Of a DNA stretch of 32,572 bases, positions 1 through 9,621 are shown piece by piece. The position numbers and the translations under genes were made by a program. The stretch covers positions 1-32,572 of the forward strand of contig CAZAEB010000003.1 in the NCBI GenBank assembly GCA_964484095.1. Reading direction: 5' to 3'. Within the stretch, counting starts at the first letter, position 1. Every line of letters begins with the position of its first letter. The notes under the pieces are model-generated. The model worked only from the letters and a program-made list of their open reading frames with translations, searched no databases and was not told where the DNA came from. Source of the DNA: CAZAEB01 sp964484095. Lineage in GTDB: Bacteria; Patescibacteriota; Microgenomatia; UBA12405; BS750m-G30.

Positions 1-74
1 AACTCGAACCGAAACCAACAATACAATTGTACCCCATCATCTCAATTTACACTCCACACCAATCCAGCCTCTCA

Positions 75-83
75 TGCTAAAAT
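75..83 (+). promoter_or_regulatory. extended -10 element of the helicase-nuclease gene
   Basis: TG-C-TAAAAT, an extended -10 box, ends 7 nt before the ATG at 91. No convincing -35 hexamer lies 16-18 bp upstream. With transcription starting about 7 nt after the -10 box, the mRNA would begin at or next to the start codon, and no Shine-Dalgarno sequence is visible. The same geometry recurs elsewhere in the window. Nothing else was recognised in positions 1-74. Confidence 0.5.
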
Positions 84-90
84 TACATAA

Positions 91-3030
91 ATGACTGAAA
101 TAAAACTCAACTCCCAGCAGAAAAAAGCAATAGAACACCATGGCTCTCCCCTTTTAATCATTGCCGGGGCAGGAACAGGAAAAACAACCGTTATCACCGA
201 AAGAGTTAAGTGGCTAATTTCTAAAAAAGGATTACTGCCCTCCCAAATACTAGCCCTTACTTTTACTGAAAAAGCAGCCGCGGAAATGGAGGAGCGAATT
301 GATGTTTCTTTGCCCATGGGCTATAGCCAGTTGTGGATTTCTACCTTTCATTCTTTTTGCGACCGGATACTTAGAAATGAAGCAGTTCATATCGGCCTTG
401 ACTCAAATTTCAAACTAATGACTGAGGCAGAATCAATTCTATTTTTAAAAAACCAACTTTTTAAATTAGAACTTAATTACTTTCGCCCGGCCAGCAACCC
501 CACTAAATTTTTAAAAGAACTTGTTAGCCACTTTTCCAGACTGCAAGACGAAGACATTTTTCCAGATCAGTATTTAAAATTTGCCGACAAGCAATCAAAA
601 CAAGCAGACACCGAGGAAGAAAAACTGGAAGCAGAAAAAACTCAAGAACTTGCTAGAGGCTACCTATCCTATCAGGAACTTAAAGATAAAAGTGGAGTTA
701 TGGACTTTGCTGATCTTATCGGAAACACTCTTAAATTATTCCGCTCTCGACCTAACGTATTAAAAAACATCCAGGGCCAGTTTAAGCATATCTTGGTTGA
801 CGAGTACCAGGACACCAATATTGCCCAAAACGAGCTGGTAAGGCTACTGGAAGGAGGCAGAGGGGCAATTACTGTTGTTGGTGACGATAACCAATCAATA
901 TACAAATGGAGAGGAGCGGCCGTTTCAAACATTATTGGTTTTATGGAAACCTACAAAAACGCCAAAACGATTGTTCTTACTACAAACTACCGTTCTACCC
1001 AGACTATTCTTGATCAAACCTATAAACTGATTAAAAATAACGATCCCGATACTCTGGAAGCAAAACTAAAGATTCCCAAAAAACTTATAAGCTCGAGAGG
1101 TACTGTCGGTGATCCTGTTGTTTTTTTCTTCACCCAAAACGTTGACGATGAGGCTGACGCAGTAGCTAAGAAAATCGAAAAACTTAGTAAAAGTAAATAT
1201 CAATATAAAGACTTTGCAATTTTGGTACGAGCCAACAACCACTCCGAGCCATTTTTAAGATCTTTGTCCAGGCTAGGCATTCCCTTCCAGTTTTTAGGCC
1301 CGGGCCAACTTTTTAAGCAGCCGGAAATAAAAGACCTGATTTCATATCTTACTGTTATTAATGATCCCCAAAACGATCCGGCGGTTTTCAGAGTTTTTTC
1401 CATGGATATATTTTCAGTTCTTGCTCGAGATTTAGCTTTCATTAAAAGCTTTGCCAAAAAGCAAAACCTGTCGCTTTTTGAAGCTTTAGAAAAAGTCGCT
1501 AGGGGTAAAAAAAGCAAAAAAAGACCCATTCCAAGAATAAGTAAAAAAACAAAAGAAAAAGTAAAAAACCTGGTTTCAATGATCCACCACCATTTGAGTT
1601 TGGTTAACAAAGAAACCGGCGGTCAGATTCTTTACTATTTCTTGCAAGACTCACAAATTTTAAAAAATTACTTGGATCCTAAAACCGAAAAAGATCAAAA
1701 AACAGTTCTAAACATTGCTAAGTTTTTTGACAAAGTAAAATCCTTTGAAGGCCAAAGTGATAAAAATAGCGTTGCTGATCTTCTTGACTGGGTTACCCTA
1801 AGAATGGAAATGGGAGAAAGCCCTTTGGCCTCGGAAACCGACTGGTCAGAAAATGATGCTGTTAATATTCTTACCGTTCATTCCGCAAAGGGGTTAGAAT
1901 TTCCAATTGTTTTTCTTGTCAACCTTGTCAACCAAAGATTTCCCACAAATCGCAGAAGCGAAGTTATTCCCGTTCCCCAACCATTAATTAAAGAGATGCT
2001 GCCCCAGGGAGATCCTCATGAACAAGAAGAAAGAAGGCTTTTTTACGTCGGAGCAACTAGAGCAAAAGACAAACTCTTTTTAACGGCAGCAAAATTCTAC
2101 GGAGAAGGCAAAATGCAAAAAAAGGTTTCCCCTTTTGTTGCTGAAATTTTAGGAGACAAAGAACTTGAAAAAATTATTGCTGTGGGAGAAATAAAAAACA
2201 AAAAATCACAGCTCTCTTTAATTGACTGGGAGAAAAACGAACAAAAAGATTCCCCAGTCAGGCCAAATCAGCCGATTAGCTATCTTTCATATTCTCGATT
2301 TGATTCTTTTCATATTTGCCCCAGACAATACAAGTTCAAATATGTCCTAAACATTCCTACCCCACCTTCGTCCTCTCAAACATTTGGTGACACTGTCCAT
2401 AAAACTTTAAAAAACTTTTACCAGTTTCAATTGGTCGAAAAAGAAAAGCTACCCCTAAAAACTCTTTTATCATTTCTGTCCAAAAACTGGTCCAGTATAG
2501 GGTTTTCCAATAAAGAAGATGAAAAAATAAATAAACAAAGAGCGGTTAACATTCTTTCCAGATTTTATAAAGATGAGTTTAACTATTCAAAGATCGGCCA
2601 GATTGTTGCTCTGGAACAGCCCTTTTCTTTTAAAATCAGCCCCACATTAAAAATTGGCGGAGTTATTGACCGAATTGATAATATTGATAAAAACAAAATC
2701 GAAATTATCGACTATAAAACTGCTGAAAAAACCCCAACTCAAAAAGACGTCGACGGCAACGAACAGCTAACTACTTACGCCCTGGCAACAACAAGAATAA
2801 AAGAACTGTCATTTAATCGACCTGTTGAAAATATTGTCCTTTCTCTCTATTATCTGGATTCTGGAGTAAGGATCTCCAGCACCAGAACCGAGGCCCAACT
2901 AGAAAAAACCAGGCAAAGAATTATCGAAACCGCGAAAGAATTAGAAACAACCAATTTTCCCCCAAAACCAAACCGGCCCTTCCCTTGTGATTATTGTGAG
3001 CTAAAACTACTCTGTGACGCCTGGAAATAA
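91..3030 (+). CDS. UvrD/AddA-like helicase fused to RecB-type Fe-S nuclease
   Basis: Single-chain SF1A DNA helicase-nuclease, expected to unwind and resect DNA ends in recombinational repair. The helicase half shows a Q-motif (about residues 6-14), Walker A GAGTGKT (26-32), Walker B DEYQD (237-241), the motif III stretch GDDNQSIYKWRG (about 264), TVHSAKGLEF (about 594) and the VGATRAKD motif (about 650). The C-terminal part is a PD-(D/E)XK nuclease with H770, D860 (VIDRID) and D874-Y-K876. Four cysteines, C743 and C966/C969/C975, have the spacing of AddB/Cas4-type 4Fe-4S nucleases. At 979 aa it is larger than plain UvrD (about 700 aa) because of the nuclease. The start is supported by the extended -10 box just upstream. 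It converges with the FemAB-like gene 16 bp away. Function is inferred from domains; it may replace a two-subunit AddAB. Confidence 0.9.
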   Translation: MTEIKLNSQQKKAIEHHGSPLLIIAGAGTGKTTVITERVKWLISKKGLLPSQILALTFTEKAAAEMEERIDVSLPMGYSQLWISTFHSFCDRILRNEAVHIGLDSNFKLMTEAESILFLKNQLFKLELNYFRPASNPTKFLKELVSHFSRLQDEDIFPDQYLKFADKQSKQADTEEEKLEAEKTQELARGYLSYQELKDKSGVMDFADLIGNTLKLFRSRPNVLKNIQGQFKHILVDEYQDTNIAQNELVRLLEGGRGAITVVGDDNQSIYKWRGAAVSNIIGFMETYKNAKTIVLTTNYRSTQTILDQTYKLIKNNDPDTLEAKLKIPKKLISSRGTVGDPVVFFFTQNVDDEADAVAKKIEKLSKSKYQYKDFAILVRANNHSEPFLRSLSRLGIPFQFLGPGQLFKQPEIKDLISYLTVINDPQNDPAVFRVFSMDIFSVLARDLAFIKSFAKKQNLSLFEALEKVARGKKSKKRPIPRISKKTKEKVKNLVSMIHHHLSLVNKETGGQILYYFLQDSQILKNYLDPKTEKDQKTVLNIAKFFDKVKSFEGQSDKNSVADLLDWVTLRMEMGESPLASETDWSENDAVNILTVHSAKGLEFPIVFLVNLVNQRFPTNRRSEVIPVPQPLIKEMLPQGDPHEQEERRLFYVGATRAKDKLFLTAAKFYGEGKMQKKVSPFVAEILGDKELEKIIAVGEIKNKKSQLSLIDWEKNEQKDSPVRPNQPISYLSYSRFDSFHICPRQYKFKYVLNIPTPPSSSQTFGDTVHKTLKNFYQFQLVEKEKLPLKTLLSFLSKNWSSIGFSNKEDEKINKQRAVNILSRFYKDEFNYSKIGQIVALEQPFSFKISPTLKIGGVIDRIDNIDKNKIEIIDYKTAEKTPTQKDVDGNEQLTTYALATTRIKELSFNRPVENIVLSLYYLDSGVRISSTRTEAQLEKTRQRIIETAKELETTNFPPKPNRPFPCDYCELKLLCDAWK

Positions 3031-3046
3031 AACTAACAAAAACAAG

Positions 3047-4105
3047 TTAAATCCCAATCTTTCTTCTCAATCTCAAAAGGCTCCATCTTGATTTGTCGGC
3101 AAAGTTATAGAGCTTATATAAAGGCTTGTTAATTACCAGATCCCAACTTCCCGCATATTCGATAAGATCGCCGCCATAACCTAGTTTAAACTTGTGAAAC
3201 CCAAACCAGGGATGAGAAGGATCAGCGTCAACAGGAAGACCTCCCCACATATCAAACTTTTTTAGACCCATTTTTTGGCCAAACTTTATCGCCTCCCAGC
3301 AGACTAAGTTAGAAGCCATTACATTTCTCATTTTTGACGAAGAGGCCCCGTAAGGGTAATAGAGCCAGTCTTTGTAGGTAAAAAGCATCCAAGCGCTTAA
3401 AACCTCTTCTTTATGTTTAGCAAAAAGAAGATGGACGATTCCTTTTGGTTGGAGAATCGACCACATTTTGCGAAAGTATTCTTCATCGTGCATATAAAAA
3501 CCCTGCCTTTTTACCGTCTCGGAAAATAATAGAGACAAAAACATTGCCAGACCCCGGTTAGAATTATCAACCTCAACAACTACTCCCTTTTTAGCCGCCA
3601 GGCGAATGTTGTAGCGAGTTTTTGGATGCATGTTTGCTAGTAAATCTTCCTCACTTTTTTCTAAATCAAGATGAAAAGTGTGCTGGTCAAAAAGCTGTTT
3701 TACCGCTGGACTCAAGCCAAGGCCCTGATAATCTGCCAGTTTTTCTTCCCTTTTGCTCTGGTCAATCCCTCCCTTTTTGTTTTCCCAGCGATATTTTATT
3801 TCATTTGGTTCAAGCTTGATAAAAATAGCATTATTCTCTCGGGCTAAATCCTTTAGAGATTCGACCATTTCTTTTGTTGGCGCTGGCCCTTTTGGAAAAT
3901 AACCAACAGTATATGAAGTTTTCGGAATAGAATGAAAAAAAACCTGCCAGCCTCCAACCAACCGACTGCCCTCAAACATTCCCACCCTTTCGGTCTTTTT
4001 GCCCAAGCTCTCTCTAAACTTGCCCCACTGCCACGACTGAAGAGGATGATTGACAATCAAAGAGTAATTATTTTCGTCCTTTTCGTTTAACTTTCTTATT
4101 ATCAT
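3047..4105 (-). CDS. FemAB-like aminoacyl/peptidyl transferase (GNAT fold)
   Basis: Cytoplasmic FemAB/MurM-like enzyme of 352 aa, a family that uses aminoacyl-tRNA to add amino acids to the peptidoglycan stem peptide. Visible family features are the N-terminal HPLQSWQWGKFRE stretch, the KTRYNIRLAAKKGV segment near residue 183 that opens the second GNAT-like half, and the aromatic C-terminal region containing WFGFHKFKLGYGG. The gene begins 11 bp after the pcrA-like stop, so it is probably the last gene of that minus-strand unit. The ATG at 4105 has no strong ribosome binding site. The substrate amino acid cannot be told from sequence; other FemAB-like members modify exopolysaccharide or non-peptidoglycan substrates. 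Confidence 0.85.
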   Translation of the reverse strand: MIIRKLNEKDENNYSLIVNHPLQSWQWGKFRESLGKKTERVGMFEGSRLVGGWQVFFHSIPKTSYTVGYFPKGPAPTKEMVESLKDLARENNAIFIKLEPNEIKYRWENKKGGIDQSKREEKLADYQGLGLSPAVKQLFDQHTFHLDLEKSEEDLLANMHPKTRYNIRLAAKKGVVVEVDNSNRGLAMFLSLLFSETVKRQGFYMHDEEYFRKMWSILQPKGIVHLLFAKHKEEVLSAWMLFTYKDWLYYPYGASSSKMRNVMASNLVCWEAIKFGQKMGLKKFDMWGGLPVDADPSHPWFGFHKFKLGYGGDLIEYAGSWDLVINKPLYKLYNFADKSRWSLLRLRRKIGI

Positions 4106-4116
4106 CTTATTTTATT

Positions 4117-5985
4117 CTACCACTCGTCGTCGCAATCATCATCGTCGTCTTTAAACTCATTCTTTTTCCATCCCTCAATTGATAGGAGGTTTTTGGGTAG
4201 ATCTGATAAAAAACGAGAAGGGTCATTATATTGGGTTTTACCAAAATACAACCTTTGAGCAGTCAGAGTCAAAAAAAGTTTTGTTTTGGCTCGGGTCATT
4301 CCTACATAGCAAAGCCGCCTTTCCTCCTCTAGTTTCTCTGTTTCATTGAGATTTTGAGAATGAGGAAGTAGTCCCTCCTCCATTCCTACTAAAAAGACCG
4401 TTTCAAATTCCAATCCCTTGCTAGCATGAAGGGTCATTAATTTCACCGCCCTGTCTTTCCAGTCATCTTTTTCTTTTTCCTGAGCATAATACTCCTGTTG
4501 AACCAGGGTGACATTTTCTAGAAAATCGCCAATGTCAGGAAACTTTTCCGCTACTGAGGCCAACTCTTTAACATTTTCCAGTCTTTTGGCATCAGTCTCA
4601 TCTTGAGAATCAAACTTTTCTAAATAGCCACTTTTAACAGTAATTGCTTCCATTAATCTTTTAGAAGGGAGATTTTTATTTTTTGCGTCCGCAAGAAACT
4701 CTCTCACTTTAGCCATTCTTCTCTTACCCATGTTTTTTTCAATTCTCTGCCAGGACACCCAGTCTTCCGGATTATAAAAAACTCTAAGCAAACACAAAAC
4801 ATCTTTTACCTCGGCTCTGTCATAAAACCGGGTCCCACCGATAAGAATATAAGGAATGGAGCGGCGGATAAATACCTCCTCAAATGTTCTCGACTGAGCA
4901 TTGGTTCGATAAAGCACAGCAATCTTTGTCGGATCGACACCACTATAATCAACCAAAGACTTAATCTTGTCGGCAACATATTCAGCCTCATCAGTCTCAT
5001 CGCCCGAACGATATACAACAACTTTGCCTCCTTTACTACCAAAAGATACAAGCTTTAAAATCGGATGGCACTCGTTTTTGGAAATAATATTATTGGCAGC
5101 GTCTAAAATAGTCTGGGTGGACCGATAGTTAACCTCCAGATTTATTTTTTTCATATTAGGATAATCCTGCTCCAAGCTTATTAAATTGCGATAATCAGCT
5201 CCCCGCCAGCTATAAATGGCCTGAGCAGCATCGCCAACAGCAGTCAAATTTTTATGTTTGCCAGCCAAAAGCTTGGTTAACAAATACTGTGATCGATTAG
5301 TATCCTGATACTCGTCTACTAAAATATGCTGATATTTATCCTGATATTTTTCCAAAACTGTCTTATTTTTAAAAAGCTCAACTGTTTTAAAAAGTAAATC
5401 ATTAAAATCTAAGGCCTGCATTTTTGCTAGTCTTTTTTCGTATTGAAGATATACTCTTGCAAGAGTTTCTGCCCAACTATTTCCCGCGCTATCAGTAAAC
5501 GTTTTTACTCCAATCATATTATTTTTAGCATCTTCAATAACCGATTTAATCATCGGCATTTTGAATCTTGAATCATCCAAATCCAGGTCCTTGATAATGT
5601 CTCTAACCAAAACCTGCTGATCACTGTCATCATAAATAACAAATGTCGGTTCTATTCCTATCGCCCTTCCATCACGTCGAAGAACACTACAACAAAACGA
5701 ATGAAAAGTACCAGCAAACAAAGAGTTTTTATTAACCTTTCCAGGAAACACCCCCTTTAATAGAGAAAAAAGCCTCTTTTTCATCTCTCCTGCCGCTTTG
5801 TTGGTAAAAGTAAGCAGTAATAACTCTTCCGGTTTTGCCTCCCCGGTAGCTACCAGCCAAGCGGCTCTACTGGTTAAAACCCTAGTTTTACCACTTCCTG
5901 CCCCGGCCAGCACCAGCAAAGGACTGCCGCTGTGCATTACCGCCTTTTTTTGAGCAGGGTTTAATCCCTTTAGAAGCTTATCCAT
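4117..5985 (-). CDS. pcrA: ATP-dependent DNA helicase, PcrA/UvrD family
   Basis: SF1A 3'-5' DNA helicase of 622 aa, expected in nucleotide excision repair and clearing of recombination or replication intermediates. Motifs in order: NPAQKKAV Q-motif, GAGSGKT Walker A (about residues 28-34), DEYQDTN Walker B, GDAAQAIYSWRGA, NYRST, TLHASKGLEF and VGMTRAK. A longer reading from 6069 is possible, but the ATG at 5985 is preferred: it precedes the conserved Q-motif directly, an AGGTG Shine-Dalgarno lies 8 nt upstream, and it avoids a 74-bp overlap with the upstream gene (10-bp gap instead). The C-terminus lacks the usual Tudor-like domain and ends in a strongly acidic tail of seven Asp around one Cys. 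It is a second, distinct SF1A helicase about 1 kb from the helicase-nuclease. Confidence 0.9.
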   Translation of the reverse strand: MDKLLKGLNPAQKKAVMHSGSPLLVLAGAGSGKTRVLTSRAAWLVATGEAKPEELLLLTFTNKAAGEMKKRLFSLLKGVFPGKVNKNSLFAGTFHSFCCSVLRRDGRAIGIEPTFVIYDDSDQQVLVRDIIKDLDLDDSRFKMPMIKSVIEDAKNNMIGVKTFTDSAGNSWAETLARVYLQYEKRLAKMQALDFNDLLFKTVELFKNKTVLEKYQDKYQHILVDEYQDTNRSQYLLTKLLAGKHKNLTAVGDAAQAIYSWRGADYRNLISLEQDYPNMKKINLEVNYRSTQTILDAANNIISKNECHPILKLVSFGSKGGKVVVYRSGDETDEAEYVADKIKSLVDYSGVDPTKIAVLYRTNAQSRTFEEVFIRRSIPYILIGGTRFYDRAEVKDVLCLLRVFYNPEDWVSWQRIEKNMGKRRMAKVREFLADAKNKNLPSKRLMEAITVKSGYLEKFDSQDETDAKRLENVKELASVAEKFPDIGDFLENVTLVQQEYYAQEKEKDDWKDRAVKLMTLHASKGLEFETVFLVGMEEGLLPHSQNLNETEKLEEERRLCYVGMTRAKTKLFLTLTAQRLYFGKTQYNDPSRFLSDLPKNLLSIEGWKKNEFKDDDDDCDDEW

Positions 5986-5995
5986 TTTTTTGCAC

Positions 5996-8110
5996 CTACT
6001 TGAGCTTATAAATCCTTGTGTCTCCCGATGAAAACACCCTTTCTCCCCAGTCTTCAAATCGATCCTCATCTAAATTGGAATATTTCTCCCTTTCCATCTG
6101 ACCAATAAAAACATAGGAAACGTTGTATTTATTTAACAAAGCCTTAGCTGTGATTTTATCTTCTCCTTGATATATGTTGTCCACCTCGGCGGCTCGGGCT
6201 CCAGGCTGATCATATCCTCCCCGCCACAACCATTCATGAACCAGCCAACCTTCAATTGTCGGCAAGCCTGTCATTGCTGAAACTCGATTATAAAGAGTAT
6301 AACTGTCTCCAACTGCTTCAAGTAAAACCGGCTGGTCAGAAATATTTTTATTTAACCATAAAACCGCCTGATAGTCGTCTGGGTACTGCTTTTTTAAAAA
6401 ATCCAACCCTGAAGAAAGTCCTTTATAATTCTTCAAAGAAAACTGACCATAGTAACCCTTAATTGCATAAAAGGGATAGGTTAGTTGAGCAAAAAACCCA
6501 ATCGCAACCAAACCTAAAAAGACAAAATACGCCGGCTTAATTTTTTTCTTAAGTTCTTGACCTACCCGCCAGAGGACATATCCGCTAGAAAGGGCATAAA
6601 TAACAAAAGACTGATAAACCAATTTAAATATCGTGTTAGCACGGTGATACTCGGGGATATAAATGTCTTTGACATAAACAACCTCAGGAATAAATATCAG
6701 CACTGTTGCCCAAATAGTTCCTACTAAAACAAAATAGTCAGAAAGCAGTAATGGCTTTTTTCTTTTTACTTTTCTAACTATAAACAACCAAAAAGTGATG
6801 GCAATAAACCAGAAAAATCCCCACAAAACCAAAAGCTGCCACCATAAAGAACGAGCCATGACAAAACCGATTCCATCAGTCATTGGATTAAAACCAAGAG
6901 CAAACGGCAAAGAAACTATAATTGCCGAAGCTAGGACGGTTAGTCCCAAGAACAACTCTTTTCTGCCAATTTCCAATACAGATTTTATATTTATTTTCTT
7001 TGTCTGGCTTATAAGTATCATCAGCAGCACCCCAGCAAAGAAAATCCCATAAATAGGTAGATCCCAAGAGTTGGTCATATAGTGAACTCCCAACAAAAAA
7101 CCCAAAAGTGCCAAAAGGCCAACAATTTTAATAGATAACTGTTCGTTTTTTGCCCTTAAAAGTTCCCTTCCTAAAATAAGTAGTACTGCTAAAAACAATA
7201 AAACGGCGGGAATATTGTTCATGTGACCATGAAGATCGGCTACCACAAAAGAGTATGAAGGAAACTCGTGAATGGTTTTGTCGCTGGGATTGTTGGGATT
7301 ATAACCGATAAACCGGGTTGCATCCGGATACCAATATAGTCCTTTTTTAACCAAGCCAAATATAAAAGAATGTAAATTGCCTCCCAAAGAAACTAAAAAC
7401 GCCGAAGCAAAACCTGCCAACAAGGCAAGGCGGAAAAAGTTTTTAGAGGCTTTTGTTAATAGTTTTTTCGGCTGGGCAAAGATAACCATGTTTGAAACTA
7501 AGGAAAAACTACCTGTAAAAACTAATCCAAAAATAGTGGCAATCATTAGGTTATATGTAGTTGCCGAATCCAAACCGGAAAGTTTTGTTAAAACGGCCGC
7601 TTGAAGATGGCCAAAATAATAGTAGTTTATCGACTCTCCAGCAAACCACATGTCGGCGGGTGGGAAAAATTTTGATCTCAATATCGAATTTACAAACCCC
7701 TGGTCCATAAACTTTTCTAAACCCTCAATTCTAGGCTCAAAGCCTCTCACAAAAGACCAAAAAGTCAAACAAACAAAAAAGATCAGTTCCTGGGCTAAGA
7801 TAAGCTTCCAATTTCTTTTCAAGGTTTCCAGAAGATCTTTCTTTCTTTTTTTAGAATTATAAATCCACAAACCTACCCCGGCAAATAAAATAATTACTAT
7901 AAAAATTGATTCACGGTAAAAGGGAAAAATATGGGCTCTACCTAAAACAAAGACAAGATAAGAAACAGATATGATCGAAAGAATTTTTACGAATATCCAA
8001 CCCTTTGCCCAAAACTTATTAAAAAGACTTAAAGAAATCGGGAAAAAAATAGCCGTCAAACCAAACAAAATCAGCCACCAGTAGGTTATTGTAAAAAAAT
8101 CGGTAAACAT
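5996..8110 (-). CDS. DUF2298 multi-pass membrane protein (YYY family)
   Basis: Integral membrane protein of 704 aa with about a dozen or more hydrophobic segments. It carries the NYYYFGH signature (about residues 162-168) of DUF2298, the Chlor_Arch_YYY family, which resembles GT-C glycosyltransferases in layout: an N-terminal membrane domain with an early extracytoplasmic loop and a soluble C-terminal part. The C-terminal region contains a GWLVHEWLWRGGYD stretch and an IYKLK ending, a tail style seen in other GT-C-like proteins of this window. It sits between the PAP2 gene (14 bp upstream) and pcrA. A role in transferring lipid-linked sugars to surface polymers is an inference; no reaction is established for the family. 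Confidence 0.8.
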   Translation of the reverse strand: MFTDFFTITYWWLILFGLTAIFFPISLSLFNKFWAKGWIFVKILSIISVSYLVFVLGRAHIFPFYRESIFIVIILFAGVGLWIYNSKKRKKDLLETLKRNWKLILAQELIFFVCLTFWSFVRGFEPRIEGLEKFMDQGFVNSILRSKFFPPADMWFAGESINYYYFGHLQAAVLTKLSGLDSATTYNLMIATIFGLVFTGSFSLVSNMVIFAQPKKLLTKASKNFFRLALLAGFASAFLVSLGGNLHSFIFGLVKKGLYWYPDATRFIGYNPNNPSDKTIHEFPSYSFVVADLHGHMNNIPAVLLFLAVLLILGRELLRAKNEQLSIKIVGLLALLGFLLGVHYMTNSWDLPIYGIFFAGVLLMILISQTKKINIKSVLEIGRKELFLGLTVLASAIIVSLPFALGFNPMTDGIGFVMARSLWWQLLVLWGFFWFIAITFWLFIVRKVKRKKPLLLSDYFVLVGTIWATVLIFIPEVVYVKDIYIPEYHRANTIFKLVYQSFVIYALSSGYVLWRVGQELKKKIKPAYFVFLGLVAIGFFAQLTYPFYAIKGYYGQFSLKNYKGLSSGLDFLKKQYPDDYQAVLWLNKNISDQPVLLEAVGDSYTLYNRVSAMTGLPTIEGWLVHEWLWRGGYDQPGARAAEVDNIYQGEDKITAKALLNKYNVSYVFIGQMEREKYSNLDEDRFEDWGERVFSSGDTRIYKLK

Positions 8111-8124
8111 TTTTAGATTCTAGA

Positions 8125-8634
8125 TCAACCGTTTTTAAAATCCAAGCCCTTTTTTTTAATAATCTTTAAAATGAAAAAAATTGCTAGTCCGCCGATAATA
8201 TACCCGCCCAAAATATCAATTGGATAGTGAAGCTTAAAAACAACTCTACTAATACTTACTAAAAGTACACCTGGCAGCAAAATCCAAAACAGTCTTTTGT
8301 CTTCTCTCCAAAAAAAACAAAGCAAAATAATCGATCTAAACGCATGGCCGGACGGAAAACTTCCTTGAGAATAACTACCAATCCACTCTGGAGGAATAGT
8401 CACATCATTGATGAAAGGCCTATTCCAAGGAGAAAAAGCCTTTAATACCGTATTGGCAATCTCAAAAACCACCAGTAAAATCCAAAAAATAGAAAAGATT
8501 TTAAACCTTTTCTTTATCAACCAAAAGCCGCTAAGACCAATTATCAACAACCACAAAAACCAGTGAGAAAAGAAAAACATTAACAAGCTTTTAGAGGGAA
8601 AGGTCGGTTGCCAAAATAAAAGAGATTTAATCAT
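8125..8634 (-). CDS. PAP2-family membrane phosphatase
   Basis: Membrane phosphatase of 169 aa with the complete PAP2 signature: K65-x6-R72-P73, P94-S-G-H97, and S129-R130 with H136 and D140. H97 and H136 would be the phosphate-transfer and nucleophilic histidines. About five hydrophobic segments surround the motifs, so the active site should face outward. Family members dephosphorylate isoprenoid (di)phosphates or phosphatidic acid. The ATG overlaps the upstream stop (ATGA), indicating translational coupling, and AAAGGT lies about a dozen nt upstream. A UbiA-type phosphoribosyltransferase lies in the same envelope region, so this could act on a polyprenyl-phospho-sugar phosphate, or simply recycle undecaprenyl diphosphate. 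Confidence 0.88.
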   Translation of the reverse strand: MIKSLLFWQPTFPSKSLLMFFFSHWFLWLLIIGLSGFWLIKKRFKIFSIFWILLVVFEIANTVLKAFSPWNRPFINDVTIPPEWIGSYSQGSFPSGHAFRSIILLCFFWREDKRLFWILLPGVLLVSISRVVFKLHYPIDILGGYIIGGLAIFFILKIIKKKGLDFKNG

Positions 8635-9617
8635 TGTTTTTCTTTACCTTTGAATTTATTAAGAACATAAAAGAAGGCAATCAGTCCAATTCCCACTCCC
8701 CACCAAAGAGTAAGCAGGCGAAGAAGAATTGTTGCCGCCGCTGCTTTTGCCCGAGTCAAAGAAAGAAGAAGTGTTAAAAGACCAACAAATCCGCCTTCGG
8801 CAACTCCTATTCCACCAGGGATAAAAGAGACAAATCCTAAAATACTGACAAAGCAGAAAATAAACACCGTTTTAGAAAGTAAAAGATAAGAAAACTCAAC
8901 CCCTCCTACGCTGGATATTATTATTGAAAAACCAACTGCCTCTGCAAACCAAGCTGTAGCTGCTAGCAAGCTGGCTCCCGACAAGCTCTTCCAGCTAACC
9001 AAACTTAAAAGAACCTCTCTAAAAACTACCAATCGATTGCTAACTTTTTCCAAAGAAGGCTTTTTAAAAGATAGTTTTTTGATTAAATTAGCAACCAGAT
9101 TCCAGGCCAAATTACTATAAATCACAAAAATAAAAACACCGCAAGAAATTAAAGCAAAAACAATAGCCAGCCAGCCAAACTGATATGAATAAAAACCAAA
9201 AGCTAGAAGAATAAGCGCCCCCAAACCATCCGTTAATCTTTCAGCAATTACTACAGGAATTGTCCGACTTAAATGATCCCCTGTCATTCTTTTTAAAAAA
9301 TAGGCCTTCAAAACCTCGCCTGTTTTTCCTGGTGAAAGAGTTAGGGGCAAGCCAGAAAGGAATATTAGTCCACTTTCCCTTGGCTTAAGTTCTTTTTCAA
9401 AGCCGACCTTTTTCAAAAAAAAGTGCCAACGGAAAAACCTTAATAAATAGTTAAAACAGGTCAGTGCTAAAACAGGTATTGCCAGCCACCAGTTAAAACT
9501 AACAAGTTCTCCAACTGTTTCTCTAACATCTCCCCAAAAGACTAGCAATGAAGCGACAACCGCTCCTAAAACAAAGGAGAAAATAATTTCTCGTTCAAAT
9601 TTTTTAATCTTATCCAT
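8631..9617 (-). CDS. LPG-synthase TM-domain (UPF0104) membrane protein
   Basis: Polytopic membrane protein of 328 aa belonging to the lysylphosphatidylglycerol_TM/UPF0104 family (PF03706). Recognisable stretches are FNYLLRFFRWHFFLKK (about residue 57) and LPLTLSPGKTGEVLKAYFLKR (about 91-111), then GGIGVAEGG (about 268-276). The soluble aminoacyl-transferase half of MprF is absent, so only the membrane, flippase-like part is present. In archaea and bacteria such proteins (AglD-like) are often found with polyprenyl-sugar and surface glycan genes, which fits here. The gene starts right after a strong hairpin and has no Shine-Dalgarno. It is coupled to the PAP2 gene by a 4-bp overlap. The transported substrate is unknown. 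Confidence 0.82.
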   Translation of the reverse strand: MDKIKKFEREIIFSFVLGAVVASLLVFWGDVRETVGELVSFNWWLAIPVLALTCFNYLLRFFRWHFFLKKVGFEKELKPRESGLIFLSGLPLTLSPGKTGEVLKAYFLKRMTGDHLSRTIPVVIAERLTDGLGALILLAFGFYSYQFGWLAIVFALISCGVFIFVIYSNLAWNLVANLIKKLSFKKPSLEKVSNRLVVFREVLLSLVSWKSLSGASLLAATAWFAEAVGFSIIISSVGGVEFSYLLLSKTVFIFCFVSILGFVSFIPGGIGVAEGGFVGLLTLLLSLTRAKAAAATILLRLLTLWWGVGIGLIAFFYVLNKFKGKEKQ

Positions 9618-9621
9618 TTAA

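Noticed and set aside
5986..6069. Longer N-terminus for the PcrA-like gene, starting at 6069
   Set aside because: It would overlap the DUF2298 gene by 74 bp and add 28 non-homologous residues; the ATG at 5985 has a good Shine-Dalgarno and sits right before the Q-motif.
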